Shown here piece after piece: positions 37,067 through 46,980 of a stretch of DNA of 47,839 nt. Under the pieces are notes generated by a model that saw nothing but the letters and a program-made list of their open reading frames with translations, had not been told where the DNA came from and made no database searches. Position numbers and translations under genes: made by a program. The stretch comes from Chitinophagia bacterium (GTDB lineage: Bacteria > Bacteroidota > Bacteroidia > Chitinophagales > Chitinophagaceae). The stretch lies in assembly GCA_021324175.1 (NCBI GenBank), contig JAJPJP010000274.1:1-47839 (forward strand), read 5' to 3'. Every line of letters begins with the position of its first letter. The stretch's first letter is position 1.

Positions 37067-39834
37067 TAACCCCCGGTGAAATAATTCGTTTTGTTTATAT
37101 GAAGATCTCTTAGGATTCCTGCCTTCGGACTTATCGTAATACTAAATGAGCGGTAAAGTCCGATTGGGGTAACATTTATTGACATTTGCCAACAGTGGAG
37201 GTCCCTGGCAATTGACATCGTCAACGCATTTATTTTTGAGTGCGTAACGTCGTAAAAGGAATTCATGCTTACCTTCCACTTTTCTGTAAGATTAAAATCT
37301 CCGCTCCAATTCAGGCCCGAGATTATCTGATGCGAAAACCCACTTAGGTCAGGTTTCAGGGTGCTGGTATAATTTAAGGAATACGACAGGTTCAACGACC
37401 AGGCAATATTGAAATCAGCAAATTCGCCGGGGTGGTTTCGAATATAGTCGAGTTGAGCCTGCTGTTCTTCCGGAGTCATTGGTATCTGATCACTTGTTTC
37501 TTTTGTCTTTTCATCGTCTTTTTTCTGGTCCTTGGGTGCACTTTTGAGGGTAGTTGAAATTGCGATGTTACCGTTTGTGATTCGGCCAAGTGAAAAACCT
37601 TTTCCCGGGATATTCCAGGCATAAATATTCCGCCGGAAACCAGCCGAGTCAGTCTCATAAGGATCAACGGTGGCCCCTCCTGTAATATTTATCTTTTCAA
37701 AAAGAGTACTTCGGAAATATAATTGGAACGGTGAAAGTTTGAATGAATCAGCCAGGTAATTATAACTGCCGGTAAAACCAAAACCATCAATTATTTTTAT
37801 TTTCTTCAATCCGCCATTAGCCGTGTCAGTTTTTGACCTAACCTTTATTTCGATGCTGTTATCGAGTCCAAAAGATATGCCGCCAAATCTGCCGTTAGCA
37901 AATGGGCCATAAATTGACTGGTTATAATAGGAGACCGGAACTGACGTAGAGGTTGTATCGCCCGGGTTAAGTTTTTCATAGGGATGTGAAGTCAGTGTGT
38001 AGTAATCCTTGCCTGCGAGGTTAGGTGAATACGACAAGCTGATCGTCGGCCGAATGACATGGTGAATGCCGGCAATCTTGCTGTCTTTGCTAAATTTCGT
38101 AAAGGTCCCAAATATTGCTGTGCTGAGGCTGAGACTAAATGCAGCACTGTTTTCCGTAAAGAATCCCTTCGAAAATGAAGTATCAATCTTTTGAGCTGCG
38201 GGATCCCACCTGTAGTAGCTCCTGCGCGAATACCAATTTTGCTGGAAAGATACACCAGGTGCGATTTGAAGAGCACCAAGTTGGGGCAACGACAAAGTGA
38301 TTGGAAGGCTATGATGCGCTCCATACTGCATTGTATCGAGAATATTCTTGAAATTAAAAGCTGTGTCGTAAAAACTCGTTTGATTTGACAAAGTGCTGCT
38401 CAAGCCAATCCCAAGTTTTTCATACCACTTGGGCGCCCCCACGAATTCCTTTTTTTGAAAAGGATATATTGTCGTAGCAGTAAATCCGACATTCGGAAGA
38501 TTTACATTGAACAACCTGGTAACACTATTTTGATTATGACTGGCGCTCAGGGTTAGGTTGTAAAGCCCATTCCAAGTCTTCGAGTAGTTAATCGATGAAT
38601 TAAGTGAATTGGTAAAATTTGCCGTGGGGCTCGTATAAACGTACTGATTGAATTTGGACGATGCAATGTTAACACTGGCGGTAAAAGTGGTCCCAGGTCT
38701 TGCTTTGCTGTCCATCGAATGGCTCCAGGAAAGGTTAAAAGTCTTGTTTTCGTCGAATTCTGTCTTTCCGGTTGAACTCAACGTTTTAGTATCCTGAAAA
38801 GAGAAATTAAGTTGGCCACTATAATGATAGCGGACTTTATAAGTGGGAGTGAGATACAAATTCCAGCCACCATATGAATACAAATTTACCATGGTTTTAA
38901 CATCGAAATTCTGACTAAGAACTTTATAGTATCCCAGTCCCTGCAACCCAAGGCCAAAATTGGGACTCTCCACAAATTCCGGTGCAATTAAACCAGAATG
39001 ACGACCCTCCGTAATCGGAAAAAAACCAAAAGGAAGGTAAATTGGAAGAGGAACTCCTTCAATTTCTGGATGAATGGGCCCGGAGATGGCCATCTTTCCA
39101 TTGATCACTTTCATTTTTTTTGCTCTAAAAGCATAGTGTGGAGTGTCGAGATTGCATGTTGTAAATCTGCCACGCAGTGCGTAAAATACATCAGGCGACA
39201 CCTTTTTTATGGTCTGTCCATACACAAACATTTCTCCGGATTTTGTGTAAGACGTTCGCGTTATTCCCTTCCCGGTCTTCATATTGTAGATGATGGAGTC
39301 GGCCTCCATGTCGGTATTGGTCTGCGTCATTTTCGGCTTACCAACGATTTTGTTTGCTGTATCAGTGGTATAAGTGGCCGTAACAAGCTGTTTTTGTTGG
39401 TCCATTTCGATTTTATACGCGTCGAGGGAAAGATCCTTGTGTTTGGCAGTGGCATTATTGTATAGTGTTATAATGTTTGTCGGCACATCAAGGACAATTG
39501 AGTCTGCCGCACTATAATTGATGGGTGCATCAAGTGTATCTTTTGAAAATTTAACATTAAAAGTATCTGTTCTGTCTCCTAGTCGATAGTTCACGACTTC
39601 ATTTAGTAATTTGTCGGTGATCGTATCTGTAGGCTTAAAGGACGTATCCTTAACAATAGGCCGTTCCTGCAGCCTGATTAGCGGCACCGTGTCTATTCCC
39701 GAGGTTAAGAATTTGTAAAAATTTTCAGTTGCAGAATAATTTGCCTTACCGATCGACGTTACAAAAAAGAATATGATTTCAAAAATCAGTACCGCAAAAA
39801 ATTTTAAACTAATTTTGGGCGAGTTTTCGTGCAT
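37063..39834 (-). CDS. lptD: LptD-like LPS-assembly outer-membrane protein
   Basis: Outer-membrane protein that inserts lipopolysaccharide into the outer leaflet, 923 residues. The N-terminal signal helix is MHENSPKISLKFFAVLIFEI, followed by a stretch rich in T and D. An OstA/LptA-like beta-jellyroll follows (from TNIITLYNNATAKHKDLSLD to the CNLDTPHYAFRAKKMKV segment). The barrel begins near VPLPIYLPFGFFPITEGRHSG and runs to the end, with many alternating aromatic strands and terminal TNYFTGGY. The IxxxPxxYxPFGxxP-like segment is a strong LptD landmark. It diverges from the amidase-MCE-OstA operon, a common arrangement in this phylum. Confidence 0.9.
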   Translation of the reverse strand: MHENSPKISLKFFAVLIFEIIFFFVTSIGKANYSATENFYKFLTSGIDTVPLIRLQERPIVKDTSFKPTDTITDKLLNEVVNYRLGDRTDTFNVKFSKDTLDAPINYSAADSIVLDVPTNIITLYNNATAKHKDLSLDAYKIEMDQQKQLVTATYTTDTANKIVGKPKMTQTNTDMEADSIIYNMKTGKGITRTSYTKSGEMFVYGQTIKKVSPDVFYALRGRFTTCNLDTPHYAFRAKKMKVINGKMAISGPIHPEIEGVPLPIYLPFGFFPITEGRHSGLIAPEFVESPNFGLGLQGLGYYKVLSQNFDVKTMVNLYSYGGWNLYLTPTYKVRYHYSGQLNFSFQDTKTLSSTGKTEFDENKTFNLSWSHSMDSKARPGTTFTASVNIASSKFNQYVYTSPTANFTNSLNSSINYSKTWNGLYNLTLSASHNQNSVTRLFNVNLPNVGFTATTIYPFQKKEFVGAPKWYEKLGIGLSSTLSNQTSFYDTAFNFKNILDTMQYGAHHSLPITLSLPQLGALQIAPGVSFQQNWYSRRSYYRWDPAAQKIDTSFSKGFFTENSAAFSLSLSTAIFGTFTKFSKDSKIAGIHHVIRPTISLSYSPNLAGKDYYTLTSHPYEKLNPGDTTSTSVPVSYYNQSIYGPFANGRFGGISFGLDNSIEIKVRSKTDTANGGLKKIKIIDGFGFTGSYNYLADSFKLSPFQLYFRSTLFEKINITGGATVDPYETDSAGFRRNIYAWNIPGKGFSLGRITNGNIAISTTLKSAPKDQKKDDEKTKETSDQIPMTPEEQQAQLDYIRNHPGEFADFNIAWSLNLSYSLNYTSTLKPDLSGFSHQIISGLNWSGDFNLTEKWKVSMNSFYDVTHSKINALTMSIARDLHCWQMSINVTPIGLYRSFSITISPKAGILRDLHINKTNYFTGGY

Positions 39835-39886
39835 ATTGGTTATTGATCGGTAACGACGTTTTCATTGGTCGGATAGCGGAGGCGAT

Positions 39887-39894
39887 CAAAATTA
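39887..39894 (-). promoter_or_regulatory. Candidate -7 box of lptD
   Basis: TAATTTTG on the minus strand (TAnnTTTG), about 55 bases upstream of the lptD start. No TTTG is found at the expected -33 distance. Confidence 0.3.
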
Positions 39895-39955
39895 GCTATT
39901 CGAGCATTAAGATTTTGTGAAGATATCACTACTACGCCGTTAAAACAAAGACACT

Positions 39956-40951
39956 ATGGTTAAAAGCTTGGCTGCATTATCGTTTCTGGCACTGATGTGT
40001 TTTATGATTTCATTCAGGAAATCAATCGAAATGGTACAGCGGCCGGGATTGCATACAATCATTGTCGATGCGGGTCATGGACCCAAGCATCCGGGGGCAC
40101 ACGGCTTAATCTCTAAAGAGAAGGATGTAACATTGGACATTGCCATGAAATTGGGAGAGGCCATACAAAAGGAAATGCCTGACGTTAAGGTTTTATATAC
40201 TCGAACGACAGATGAGGAACAAAACGACGAAACAGCAGGAACGGCTAACCGCTATCGCGCTGATTTCGCTAATAAGTCCAAGGCAGACCTTTTCCTAAGC
40301 ATTCATTGTAATGCTACCCCCCAACCTGCCGGCGGATGGTATGCCAAGCGCGTAATCGGACATAAGAAAGTTCTTCGATTTGTTGGAAGGGGAAAAAGGC
40401 GGAAAAAGAAGTTAGTTAATGAGCCTATATATGAGTCTTATTGGGTCAAAAATATGCGTCGAGGAACGGAGACATATATTTGGGCGGCTGACCGAAGCGG
40501 TTCAAAAAGTGATTTTATTGGTCAACGGGGCCAGGAAGACAGTGAAGGCAGCGAATTTGCAAGTGACAGCGCTGCAAGTGGGGAAAATGAAGAAAATGAC
40601 CTTTCCTCCCCTGAAGCAAAAATTCGCGCCCAGTTATATGAACAAAGGTTTTTTAAAAAAAGCGCCCTGTTGGCATCCTTCGTCGAGGATGAATTCAAGA
40701 AAAGTGGCCGGCTTAGTGATGGAGTAAAACAAAGGACCTGGAAGGGAATTTGGGTTTTACAGGCAACAGGAATGCCAAGCATTCTCGTGGAAACCGGATA
40801 TCTGACCAATAAGGAGGAAGAGGAATACTTAAACAGTGATTCGGGACAGGACGAAGTCGCCCAAGATATCGTCAATGCTTTGAGAAGATACAAACAGCAG
40901 ATTGAAGGAGGCAAATCAAATATCTCAGCTGCTCCGGATTCAACCAAATAG
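39956..40951 (+). CDS. amiC: N-acetylmuramoyl-L-alanine amidase (Amidase_3 family)
   Basis: Periplasmic zinc hydrolase that cuts the amide bond between N-acetylmuramic acid and the stem peptide, 331 residues. A short N-terminal hydrophobic segment serves as signal or anchor. The zinc ligands are H41 (DAGHGPKHPG), E55 and H117 (SIHCNA); the catalytic Glu is E279 in VETGYLTN. Between these, residues 124-175 form a basic insertion (GRGKRRKKK) and 185-225 an acidic Ser/Glu-rich insertion, so the catalytic core is split. In E. coli AmiC-type enzymes insertions act as autoinhibitory helices. First gene of a three-gene operon. Confidence 0.92.
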   Translation: MVKSLAALSFLALMCFMISFRKSIEMVQRPGLHTIIVDAGHGPKHPGAHGLISKEKDVTLDIAMKLGEAIQKEMPDVKVLYTRTTDEEQNDETAGTANRYRADFANKSKADLFLSIHCNATPQPAGGWYAKRVIGHKKVLRFVGRGKRRKKKLVNEPIYESYWVKNMRRGTETYIWAADRSGSKSDFIGQRGQEDSEGSEFASDSAASGENEENDLSSPEAKIRAQLYEQRFFKKSALLASFVEDEFKKSGRLSDGVKQRTWKGIWVLQATGMPSILVETGYLTNKEEEEYLNSDSGQDEVAQDIVNALRRYKQQIEGGKSNISAAPDSTK

Positions 40952-41052
40952 CGCTTAAATTGCTTTGCCACGCGAACCGGCATTACATTGGATTACCTGC
41001 TAAAATACATATCGCAATCGACCTAATCAATTAATCACCCTAAATTTGTTGA

Positions 41053-42039
41053 ATGAAAATCTCCAACGAAACCAAGATTGGCGCCCTGACTGCTGTTTCC
41101 GTAACCCTTTTAATACTTGGTTTTAATTTTCTCAAGGGGAAAAGTAGTTTCAGCCATACCAAAAAAATATATGCCATATTTAAAAGTGTCGAGGGAATGG
41201 AGGTCTCAAACGCAGCTTTGATAAATGGTTTGTCAGTTGGCAACGTATCCGATATCCATGAAACGGACAAGGATGTGAACGGTATTTTAGTTGAAATCAC
41301 TTTAAAAAAGGACATTCATATACCTAAGAACTCATATGCGACGGTGAGTCCGGGGCTCATAACATCAACAGCTATTATTATCAATAAAGGTGATGCGCAG
41401 GAATATCTCCACGACGGAGATACAATCGCAACCAGAGAACGACCCGGACTCATCACACAAGTCCAGGATAACATCAACCCAATCGTAACAAAATTAAGCG
41501 GAACACTTACATCGTTGGATTCACTGGTGGAAGTAGTCGGAACTTTGTTTGACCCACGAACGAAAAATAACTTTGCCTCGATATTCACACATATTGCGGC
41601 TTCTTCGGCATCACTTGAATCGATGCTAAATGCGCAAACCGGAGCCCTTGCCAAATCACTCAAAAACCTTGATACGTTCACAGGAGGTCTTGCAGCGAGT
41701 AAGGACCAAATCACAAGGACCGTTGACAATCTTCAAAAGGCAAGTGCTCAACTCGCAAATTCGAGGATTGAAGAAACGGTGGCAACACTCCAAACGACAA
41801 TCGGCGAGCTGAAAACGACGCTTGATAAAGTAAATAGTAACAACGGCTCATTAGGCTTATTGCTCAACGATAAGAAGCTTTACCAAAATCTGGAAGCAAC
41901 TTCCCGAAGCCTGAATGTTCTACTGGACGATTTTCGCGTGCATCCCAAACGCTACGTTAATATTTCAATATTTGGCAAGAAAGACAAAAATGGTTATTTA
42001 ACTTCACCCTTAGCCGACTCAAGTTCAAAAAATCGTTGA
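41053..42039 (+). CDS. MCE-domain protein (MlaD family), second copy
   Basis: Membrane-anchored periplasmic lipid-binding protein of 328 residues: one helix near residues 9-27 (GALTAVSVTLLILGFNFL), the MCE domain at about 33-120, and a long coiled-coil region. The C-terminus has SNNGSLGLLLNDKKLYQNLE and the family's closing LLDDFRVHPKRYVNISIFGKK. No permease or ATPase follows, unlike the mlaEFD operon, so this one may use the distant MlaEF or act alone. Flanked by the amidase and the OstA-like gene, a context that ties it to outer-membrane building. Confidence 0.92.
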   Translation: MKISNETKIGALTAVSVTLLILGFNFLKGKSSFSHTKKIYAIFKSVEGMEVSNAALINGLSVGNVSDIHETDKDVNGILVEITLKKDIHIPKNSYATVSPGLITSTAIIINKGDAQEYLHDGDTIATRERPGLITQVQDNINPIVTKLSGTLTSLDSLVEVVGTLFDPRTKNNFASIFTHIAASSASLESMLNAQTGALAKSLKNLDTFTGGLAASKDQITRTVDNLQKASAQLANSRIEETVATLQTTIGELKTTLDKVNSNNGSLGLLLNDKKLYQNLEATSRSLNVLLDDFRVHPKRYVNISIFGKKDKNGYLTSPLADSSSKNR

Positions 42040-42050
42040 ATAAATCGTCC

Positions 42051-43703
42051 ATGAGGCAATTTCTCTTTCTCGGTGTTCTTTGCTTTCTTTTCTCATCGGA
42101 CGCCATGTCGCAAGGCCAGGTTGCCTTTAAAAGTAAAGGAAACGACTCCGTGCGATTGATCAAAATAATCAATGCCGACAATTACCGATATCAAAAAAAA
42201 GATTCTACGTCCGAACTTATTTTTCTTGTCGGGCATGTTCACCTGAAGCAGGACAATACTGATTTCTTCTGCGACAGTATGTCTATTAATCAAAAGCAGA
42301 ATTTTCTTGAAGCATTTGGTAAAGCGAGAATTGTTGACAGTAATTCCAATGGCGCTAACGGGGCTTCAGTCACGGACATCAACGCAGAATATTTAAAGTA
42401 CGTCGTAGACAAAAAATATGTATACTTTAAAAAGGATGTGAAACTTTACGACGGCAAGAATTCGCTCTACACTAACGATTTGCAATATGACCTCAACCAA
42501 AAAATAGGAACTTACGAGGATGGCGGCAAGGTCGTTACAGATTCAAGCGTTCTTACCAGCAATTCAGGTACCTATTTTGAGGCGTCAAAGGACGTCTATT
42601 TCCGCAACAATGTTGTTATGAATGACCCAGAGACGCACCTGACAGCCGATTCGCTATTGTATAATTCAGAAACAAAACTTGCTACGTTTATCTCCCCTAC
42701 TTATATCAAAGATAGCGCAGGCAATGTCACTTTTACACGAGAGGGTACTTATGACATGAGAAATCATAGAGCGCATTTGACCAAGCGGCCGACCATCAAT
42801 AATGGCGCACAGCAAATTACCGGTGATGAAGTTGAATTTGACGACAGTACTGGAATCAGTATTGCTTCAGGTAACGCTCGATTTTCCGATACGTCGCAAG
42901 GCGTGGCCGTTGTTGGCAATTATCTTGTATCAAACAGGAAAAAGAACACATTTGTGGCAACACAAAAGCCCATTCTTATCCTGAAACAGGAAAATGATTC
43001 TATTTACATTGCGGCAGATACATTTTTTTCGGGAAGGCTCAAAGATTCAGCCTTTCTTGAGAACATGGGCGCTGGGGATTCGCTTAAAAATGTTTCAACG
43101 GTCAAAATTAATTCCACTCAAAAAGATAATGATACCAGCCGACGTTTTATCCAGGGCTTTCATCACGTGCGAATCTTTTCCGATTCGCTTCAGGCAGTGG
43201 CGGACAGCATGTTCTATTCGGGGAAAGACTCGGTTTTTCAACTATTCACTAATCCCGTCGTTTGGGCCAACGAAGACCAGATCACGGGCGATACGATCTA
43301 TCTTTTTACGAAAGATAAGAAGCCGAAACGAATTTTTGTTTTCGAAAATGCTCTCGCCATTGACAAATATGGCACAAGCATGTTCAATCAGATTGAAGGA
43401 AAAACGATCAATGGTTTTTTTAAAGATGGCGTACTGGATAGTATGAGGGCAAAAGGGAACGCTCAAAGCATTTATTATGTAACAGACGATAATAAAGCCT
43501 TAGTCGGAGTTAATAAAGTAACGAAAGCCGATGTGATTGACATGTATTTCGCGGACCGCAAGCTCAATCGCGTAGTGCTGAGGAATGATGTTGAAGGTTC
43601 CATGCTTCCCTTGCGTGGTGCTGACCCGGATGATTTGAAATTAAGAAACTTCAAATGGGAAGAGGATAGACGACCCAAAACCAAAGCCGAACTATTCGAG
43701 TAA
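42051..43703 (+). CDS. OstA-like protein (LptA-type beta-jellyroll, exported)
   Basis: Periplasmic or outer-membrane-associated protein of 550 residues. The ATG at 42051 gives a signal peptide (MRQFLFLGVLCFLFSSDAMSQ); a TTG at 42036 would overlap the MCE stop. Two or more OstA/LptA-type repeats follow, with typical HVHLKQDNTDFFCDSMSINQ and LTADSLLYNSETKLATF strands. The C-terminal third repeats the pattern (DSLQAVADSMFYSGKDSVFQ; DQITGDTIYLFTKDKKPKRI). In this phylum such proteins probably assist LPS or lipid movement to LptD. Third gene of the operon. Confidence 0.88.
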   Translation: MRQFLFLGVLCFLFSSDAMSQGQVAFKSKGNDSVRLIKIINADNYRYQKKDSTSELIFLVGHVHLKQDNTDFFCDSMSINQKQNFLEAFGKARIVDSNSNGANGASVTDINAEYLKYVVDKKYVYFKKDVKLYDGKNSLYTNDLQYDLNQKIGTYEDGGKVVTDSSVLTSNSGTYFEASKDVYFRNNVVMNDPETHLTADSLLYNSETKLATFISPTYIKDSAGNVTFTREGTYDMRNHRAHLTKRPTINNGAQQITGDEVEFDDSTGISIASGNARFSDTSQGVAVVGNYLVSNRKKNTFVATQKPILILKQENDSIYIAADTFFSGRLKDSAFLENMGAGDSLKNVSTVKINSTQKDNDTSRRFIQGFHHVRIFSDSLQAVADSMFYSGKDSVFQLFTNPVVWANEDQITGDTIYLFTKDKKPKRIFVFENALAIDKYGTSMFNQIEGKTINGFFKDGVLDSMRAKGNAQSIYYVTDDNKALVGVNKVTKADVIDMYFADRKLNRVVLRNDVEGSMLPLRGADPDDLKLRNFKWEEDRRPKTKAELFE

Positions 43704-43817
43704 AAAATCTGGCTTTTCTTTTTTGGTGGGGATCGCAGTCGATGATTTTAAGAAACTTCTAACATAGTCTGGTCAAATACTGGGTACCCTTATTTCGTTT
43801 TTGTGTTTAAACAATCA

Positions 43818-44282
43818 ATGGACATGCGCAGATTTATTTTTATAGCTGCCTTTTTGATTCTGGCTCTTGCAATAGCTGAGTCTACAACTGCACAAGGCTA
43901 CAAGGTTGCAATCGGCATCCGCTTTAGCACCCCCTCCCCGACTCTGAGCAATTCAATTTCCGTCAAATATTTCATGAACGAACGTGACGCGATAGAAGGC
44001 CTTTTGTCTTTTGGCACCCGGTTCGGAATAGGCGGACTTTACGAAGTTCATCAATTGATAGGGGGGACTCCGGCATTTACCTGGTTTTATGGAGGAGGAG
44101 CTTATATCGGTGCGGAAAATAATGTGACATTTGTCGGGCCAACGGGAGTAATTGGGATCGACTACAAATTTCAAAATGCACCAATAAATCTATCCCTTGA
44201 CTGGAAACCAGAACTTGATCTCATTCCGTCGATCAACTTTGTTCCTGACGCATTTGGCCTTACAGCCAGATTTACATTTTGA
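43818..44282 (+). CDS. Small outer-membrane beta-barrel protein
   Basis: A 154-residue exported protein from the ATG at 43818 (MDMRRFIFIAAFLILALAIA; GTG 43803 and ATG 43824 are alternatives). The mature part starts QGYKVAIGIRFSTPSPTLS and consists of about eight short amphipathic strands with Gly and aromatic residues. It ends FGLTARFTF with a terminal Phe, as in eight-stranded barrels. Function unknown. It follows the OstA-like gene after 114 bases, so it may belong to the envelope operon or be a separate unit. Confidence 0.75.
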   Translation: MDMRRFIFIAAFLILALAIAESTTAQGYKVAIGIRFSTPSPTLSNSISVKYFMNERDAIEGLLSFGTRFGIGGLYEVHQLIGGTPAFTWFYGGGAYIGAENNVTFVGPTGVIGIDYKFQNAPINLSLDWKPELDLIPSINFVPDAFGLTARFTF

Positions 44283-44305
44283 TCATAAAACTTTGTAACA
44301 CCGGT

Positions 44306-45577
44306 TTACCCAAAGAAAAGATAGCAAACAAAGACCGAAACGATTATTCCTACCAGGTCAGCAAGAAGCATAGCCGCAATAGAATAGCGTGAATTCTTAA
44401 TTCCAACAGATCCGAAATATATAGCAACTACATAGAAAGTCGTATCCGATGATCCTTGCAAAATGCACGATAGCCTCCCGGCAAACGAGTCAGGAGAAAA
44501 GGTTTTCATGGCATCAAACATCATACCCCGCGACGCAGATCCGCTTAAAGGCCTAATAAGAGCGGTCGGCAGGCCATCGACGAACCTTGTGTCAGTGCCC
44601 AGGCCGGCGAATATATTTTTGGCGCCGTCAATTATTAAATCGAAGGTTCCGCTTGTCCTAAGCATGCTGATGGCAACAAGCATACCTACCAGATAGGGTA
44701 TTATCTTTACCGTAATCTCAAAACCGCCTTTTGCCCCTTCTACAAATGCCTCAAATAAATTGATTTTCTTGTAAAGCCCTCCCAAAACAATCAGTAGAAA
44801 TATCAAAAGAATTAATCCGTTACTCAGGATATTGGAAAAAGACTGAACTGCAGGAGCCGGGATACGTAATAAATAGAGCACCAAGCCGGAGATCAGCGCA
44901 CTTAATCCAAAGACCCACGCGATAATTACCGGATGAATCAGATTGATTCGTTGTCTGATGGAAACAATGAAAATTGCCGCCAAAGTCGCGGCAAAAGTTG
45001 CGATGAGGCAAGGAATGAAAATATCGACCGGATTTGAAGCATGCATCGAAGCCCTTGCTGCAATGACCGCTACAGGAATAATATTAAAGCCTGAAGCATG
45101 CAGGCTCAAAAACATGATTTGCGCATTCGAAGCGGACGATTTATTTGGATTCAATTCCTGCAAACTTTCCATCGTCTTCAAACCAAATGGGGTGGCGGCA
45201 TTGTCAAGGCCGAGAAGGTTTGCCGAAAAATTCATCATCATTTGGCCAAATACGGGATGTCCTTTCGGAACTTCAGGAAAAAGCCGGGTAAAGAATGGGC
45301 CAATTATCCTCGATAGGATTCTGATCCCCCCGGCTCTTTCGGCAATATTCATTAACCCAAGAAATAACGCCATTACTCCAATTAGCTTCAGGGCAATACT
45401 TACGGACGACCAGCAGGTTTCAATGATGCCATCCGTCTTGGTAAGATTTGAAGGATCGTCGGCCTTCCCCACAACCATCCAGCCAAATATTTCAGAATTC
45501 CCTAAAACGAAGCACTTAAACGAAGCTACGGCAATTGCCACTATGATAAACACGCTCCAAATTTTACTTAGTGCCAT
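44306..45577 (-). CDS. Fused SpmA/SpmB-type nucleoside-recognition (Gate) membrane protein
   Basis: A 423-residue inner-membrane protein with two Gate domains. The N-terminal half resembles SpmA (MMMNFSANLLGLDNAATPFGLKTMESLQ; LSLHASGFNIIPV) and the C-terminal half SpmB (IPYLVGMLVAISMLRTSGTFD; SGSASRGMMFDAM; LQGSSDTTFYVVAIYFGSVG). In Bacillus the two are separate genes named for spore maturation; non-sporulating Bacteroidota carry the fusion, so sporulation is not implied. A nucleoside or peptide transport role is only inferred. Diverges from ychF. Confidence 0.9.
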   Translation of the reverse strand: MALSKIWSVFIIVAIAVASFKCFVLGNSEIFGWMVVGKADDPSNLTKTDGIIETCWSSVSIALKLIGVMALFLGLMNIAERAGGIRILSRIIGPFFTRLFPEVPKGHPVFGQMMMNFSANLLGLDNAATPFGLKTMESLQELNPNKSSASNAQIMFLSLHASGFNIIPVAVIAARASMHASNPVDIFIPCLIATFAATLAAIFIVSIRQRINLIHPVIIAWVFGLSALISGLVLYLLRIPAPAVQSFSNILSNGLILLIFLLIVLGGLYKKINLFEAFVEGAKGGFEITVKIIPYLVGMLVAISMLRTSGTFDLIIDGAKNIFAGLGTDTRFVDGLPTALIRPLSGSASRGMMFDAMKTFSPDSFAGRLSCILQGSSDTTFYVVAIYFGSVGIKNSRYSIAAMLLADLVGIIVSVFVCYLFFG

Positions 45578-45643
45578 CTATTTATGCATAATTCACCTGG
45601 AGAAATTCGGTCTTCCTGATTTCAGGACAAAAAGGCGATTTTT

Positions 45644-45651
45644 CAAATATA
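45644..45651 (-). promoter_or_regulatory. Candidate -7 box of the Gate-protein gene
   Basis: TATATTTG (TAnnTTTG) on the minus strand, 67 bases upstream of the start codon; no matching -33 TTTG seen. Confidence 0.3.
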
Positions 45652-45783
45652 GTTAATATCACCGGCGGAACTGCGGTTCATAATTCAGACGGACGGGAAA
45701 CCGCTTACACTTTGCGAGTTATTCCCGGGTATGCAGTTTTGAATTTAAACGGATAAAAGAGCAGCTAATTAGCCAATTCTGAT

Positions 45784-45791
45784 TACCTTTG
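45784..45791 (+). promoter_or_regulatory. Candidate -7 box of ychF
   Basis: TACCTTTG fits TAnnTTTG perfectly and lies 25 bases before the ychF start codon, the usual distance. The -33 element is not recognisable. Confidence 0.5.
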
Positions 45792-45816
45792 CGCGGCAAA
45801 AAAATGACGCATATTT

Positions 45817-46917
45817 ATGCCCTTAAAAGCCGGAATAGTTGGACTACCCAACGTCGGAAAATCTACCCTTTTTAACGCGATAAGCAACAGTGCGAGGGCC
45901 CAGGCAAGCAACTATCGCTTTTGCACGATAGAGCCCAATGTCGGGCTGGTCGATGTGCCTGATAACAGGCTCGGGATACTCGCCGAATTCGTCAAACCTC
46001 AGCGCATCGTGCCCACCCAGATCGAAATTGTCGATATTGCTGGCTTGGTCAAAGGAGCCAGCAAAGGCGAAGGGCTGGGCAACAAATTTCTGGCCAATAT
46101 CCGCGAAGTAAATGCAATTGTTCACGTCGTACGTTGTTTTGATGATGACAATATTTTGCGAGATGAAGGCGCGATAAATCCTGTCAGTGATAAGGACGTC
46201 ATCGATACGGAGCTTCAACTGAAAGATTTAGAGAGCCTGGATAAAAAAATCTCACGCACCGAGAAATTACTCAAGACTGGGGATCAGAAAATTAAGTTTG
46301 AGTATGATATTCTGAACCGATGCCGAGAACACCTGGAAATGGGGAAAAATATCAGGGAACTTCACCTGAGTAAAGAAGAATATGCAGCCGTCGCTGATCT
46401 ATTTCTGCTTACTGAAAAGCCGGTCTTATATGTAGCCAATGTTGATGAAGCAAGCATTCAGAGCGGCAACCAGTATTCTGACGCGCTGCGTGCATCAATA
46501 ACCGGAGAAAATGCCGAAATGGTTATCATGAGCAATTCAATTGAAGCCCAGATCGCTGAAATGGAAGACGCTGCTGATCGAGAACTATTCATGGCGGAAT
46601 ACAATATGACTGAGCCGGCATTGAATAAACTCATCCATGCCGCATATGCCCTTTTGGATTTGCTGACATATTTTACAGCAGGGGAGCAAGAAGTTCGGGC
46701 TTGGACAATTCAAAGAGGATGGAAAGCCCCACAGGCAGCTGGAGTAATTCACACGGATTTTGAAAAGGGATTCATCAAAGCAGAAGTGATCAGTTACGAT
46801 GACTTCGTCAGGTTCGGCTCAGAGGCCGCTTCTCGCGAAAATGGCAAACTACGAATTGAAGGGAGGGAATATGAAGTCAAGGATGGAGACGTGATGCATT
46901 TCCGATTCAATGTTTAA
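45817..46917 (+). CDS. ychF: Redox-regulated ribosome-binding ATPase YchF (OLA1/Obg family)
   Basis: Universal P-loop protein that binds ribosomes and prefers ATP to GTP, 366 residues, the normal length. Walker A is GLPNVGKS at 9-16, the switch region is [21 protein letters not shown], and the G4 site is degenerate (NVDE instead of NKxD), which explains the ATP preference. A central coiled-coil domain is followed by a C-terminal TGS domain (about 280-363) ending [10 protein letters not shown]. Single gene, diverging from the Gate-protein gene. Confidence 0.97.
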   Translation: MPLKAGIVGLPNVGKSTLFNAISNSARAQASNYRFCTIEPNVGLVDVPDNRLGILAEFVKPQRIVPTQIEIVDIAGLVKGASKGEGLGNKFLANIREVNAIVHVVRCFDDDNILRDEGAINPVSDKDVIDTELQLKDLESLDKKISRTEKLLKTGDQKIKFEYDILNRCREHLEMGKNIRELHLSKEEYAAVADLFLLTEKPVLYVANVDEASIQSGNQYSDALRASITGENAEMVIMSNSIEAQIAEMEDAADRELFMAEYNMTEPALNKLIHAAYALLDLLTYFTAGEQEVRAWTIQRGWKAPQAAGVIHTDFEKGFIKAEVISYDDFVRFGSEAASRENGKLRIEGREYEVKDGDVMHFRFNV

Positions 46918-46980
46918 TTATTTAAGGAGTATTTAGCGAACCAGATCCAATACCTTCAAAAAATATCCAGGCGACTACTC

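Noticed and set aside
41041-41048. TAAATTTG as a promoter box for the second MCE gene
   Set aside because: It fits TAnnTTTG but ends only 4 bases before the start codon and has no -33 partner; the gene is more likely read from the amidase promoter.
44306-45577. Sporulation gene
   Set aside because: The SpmA/SpmB likeness is real, but the fusion is found in non-sporulating Bacteroidota; no other sporulation gene is present.
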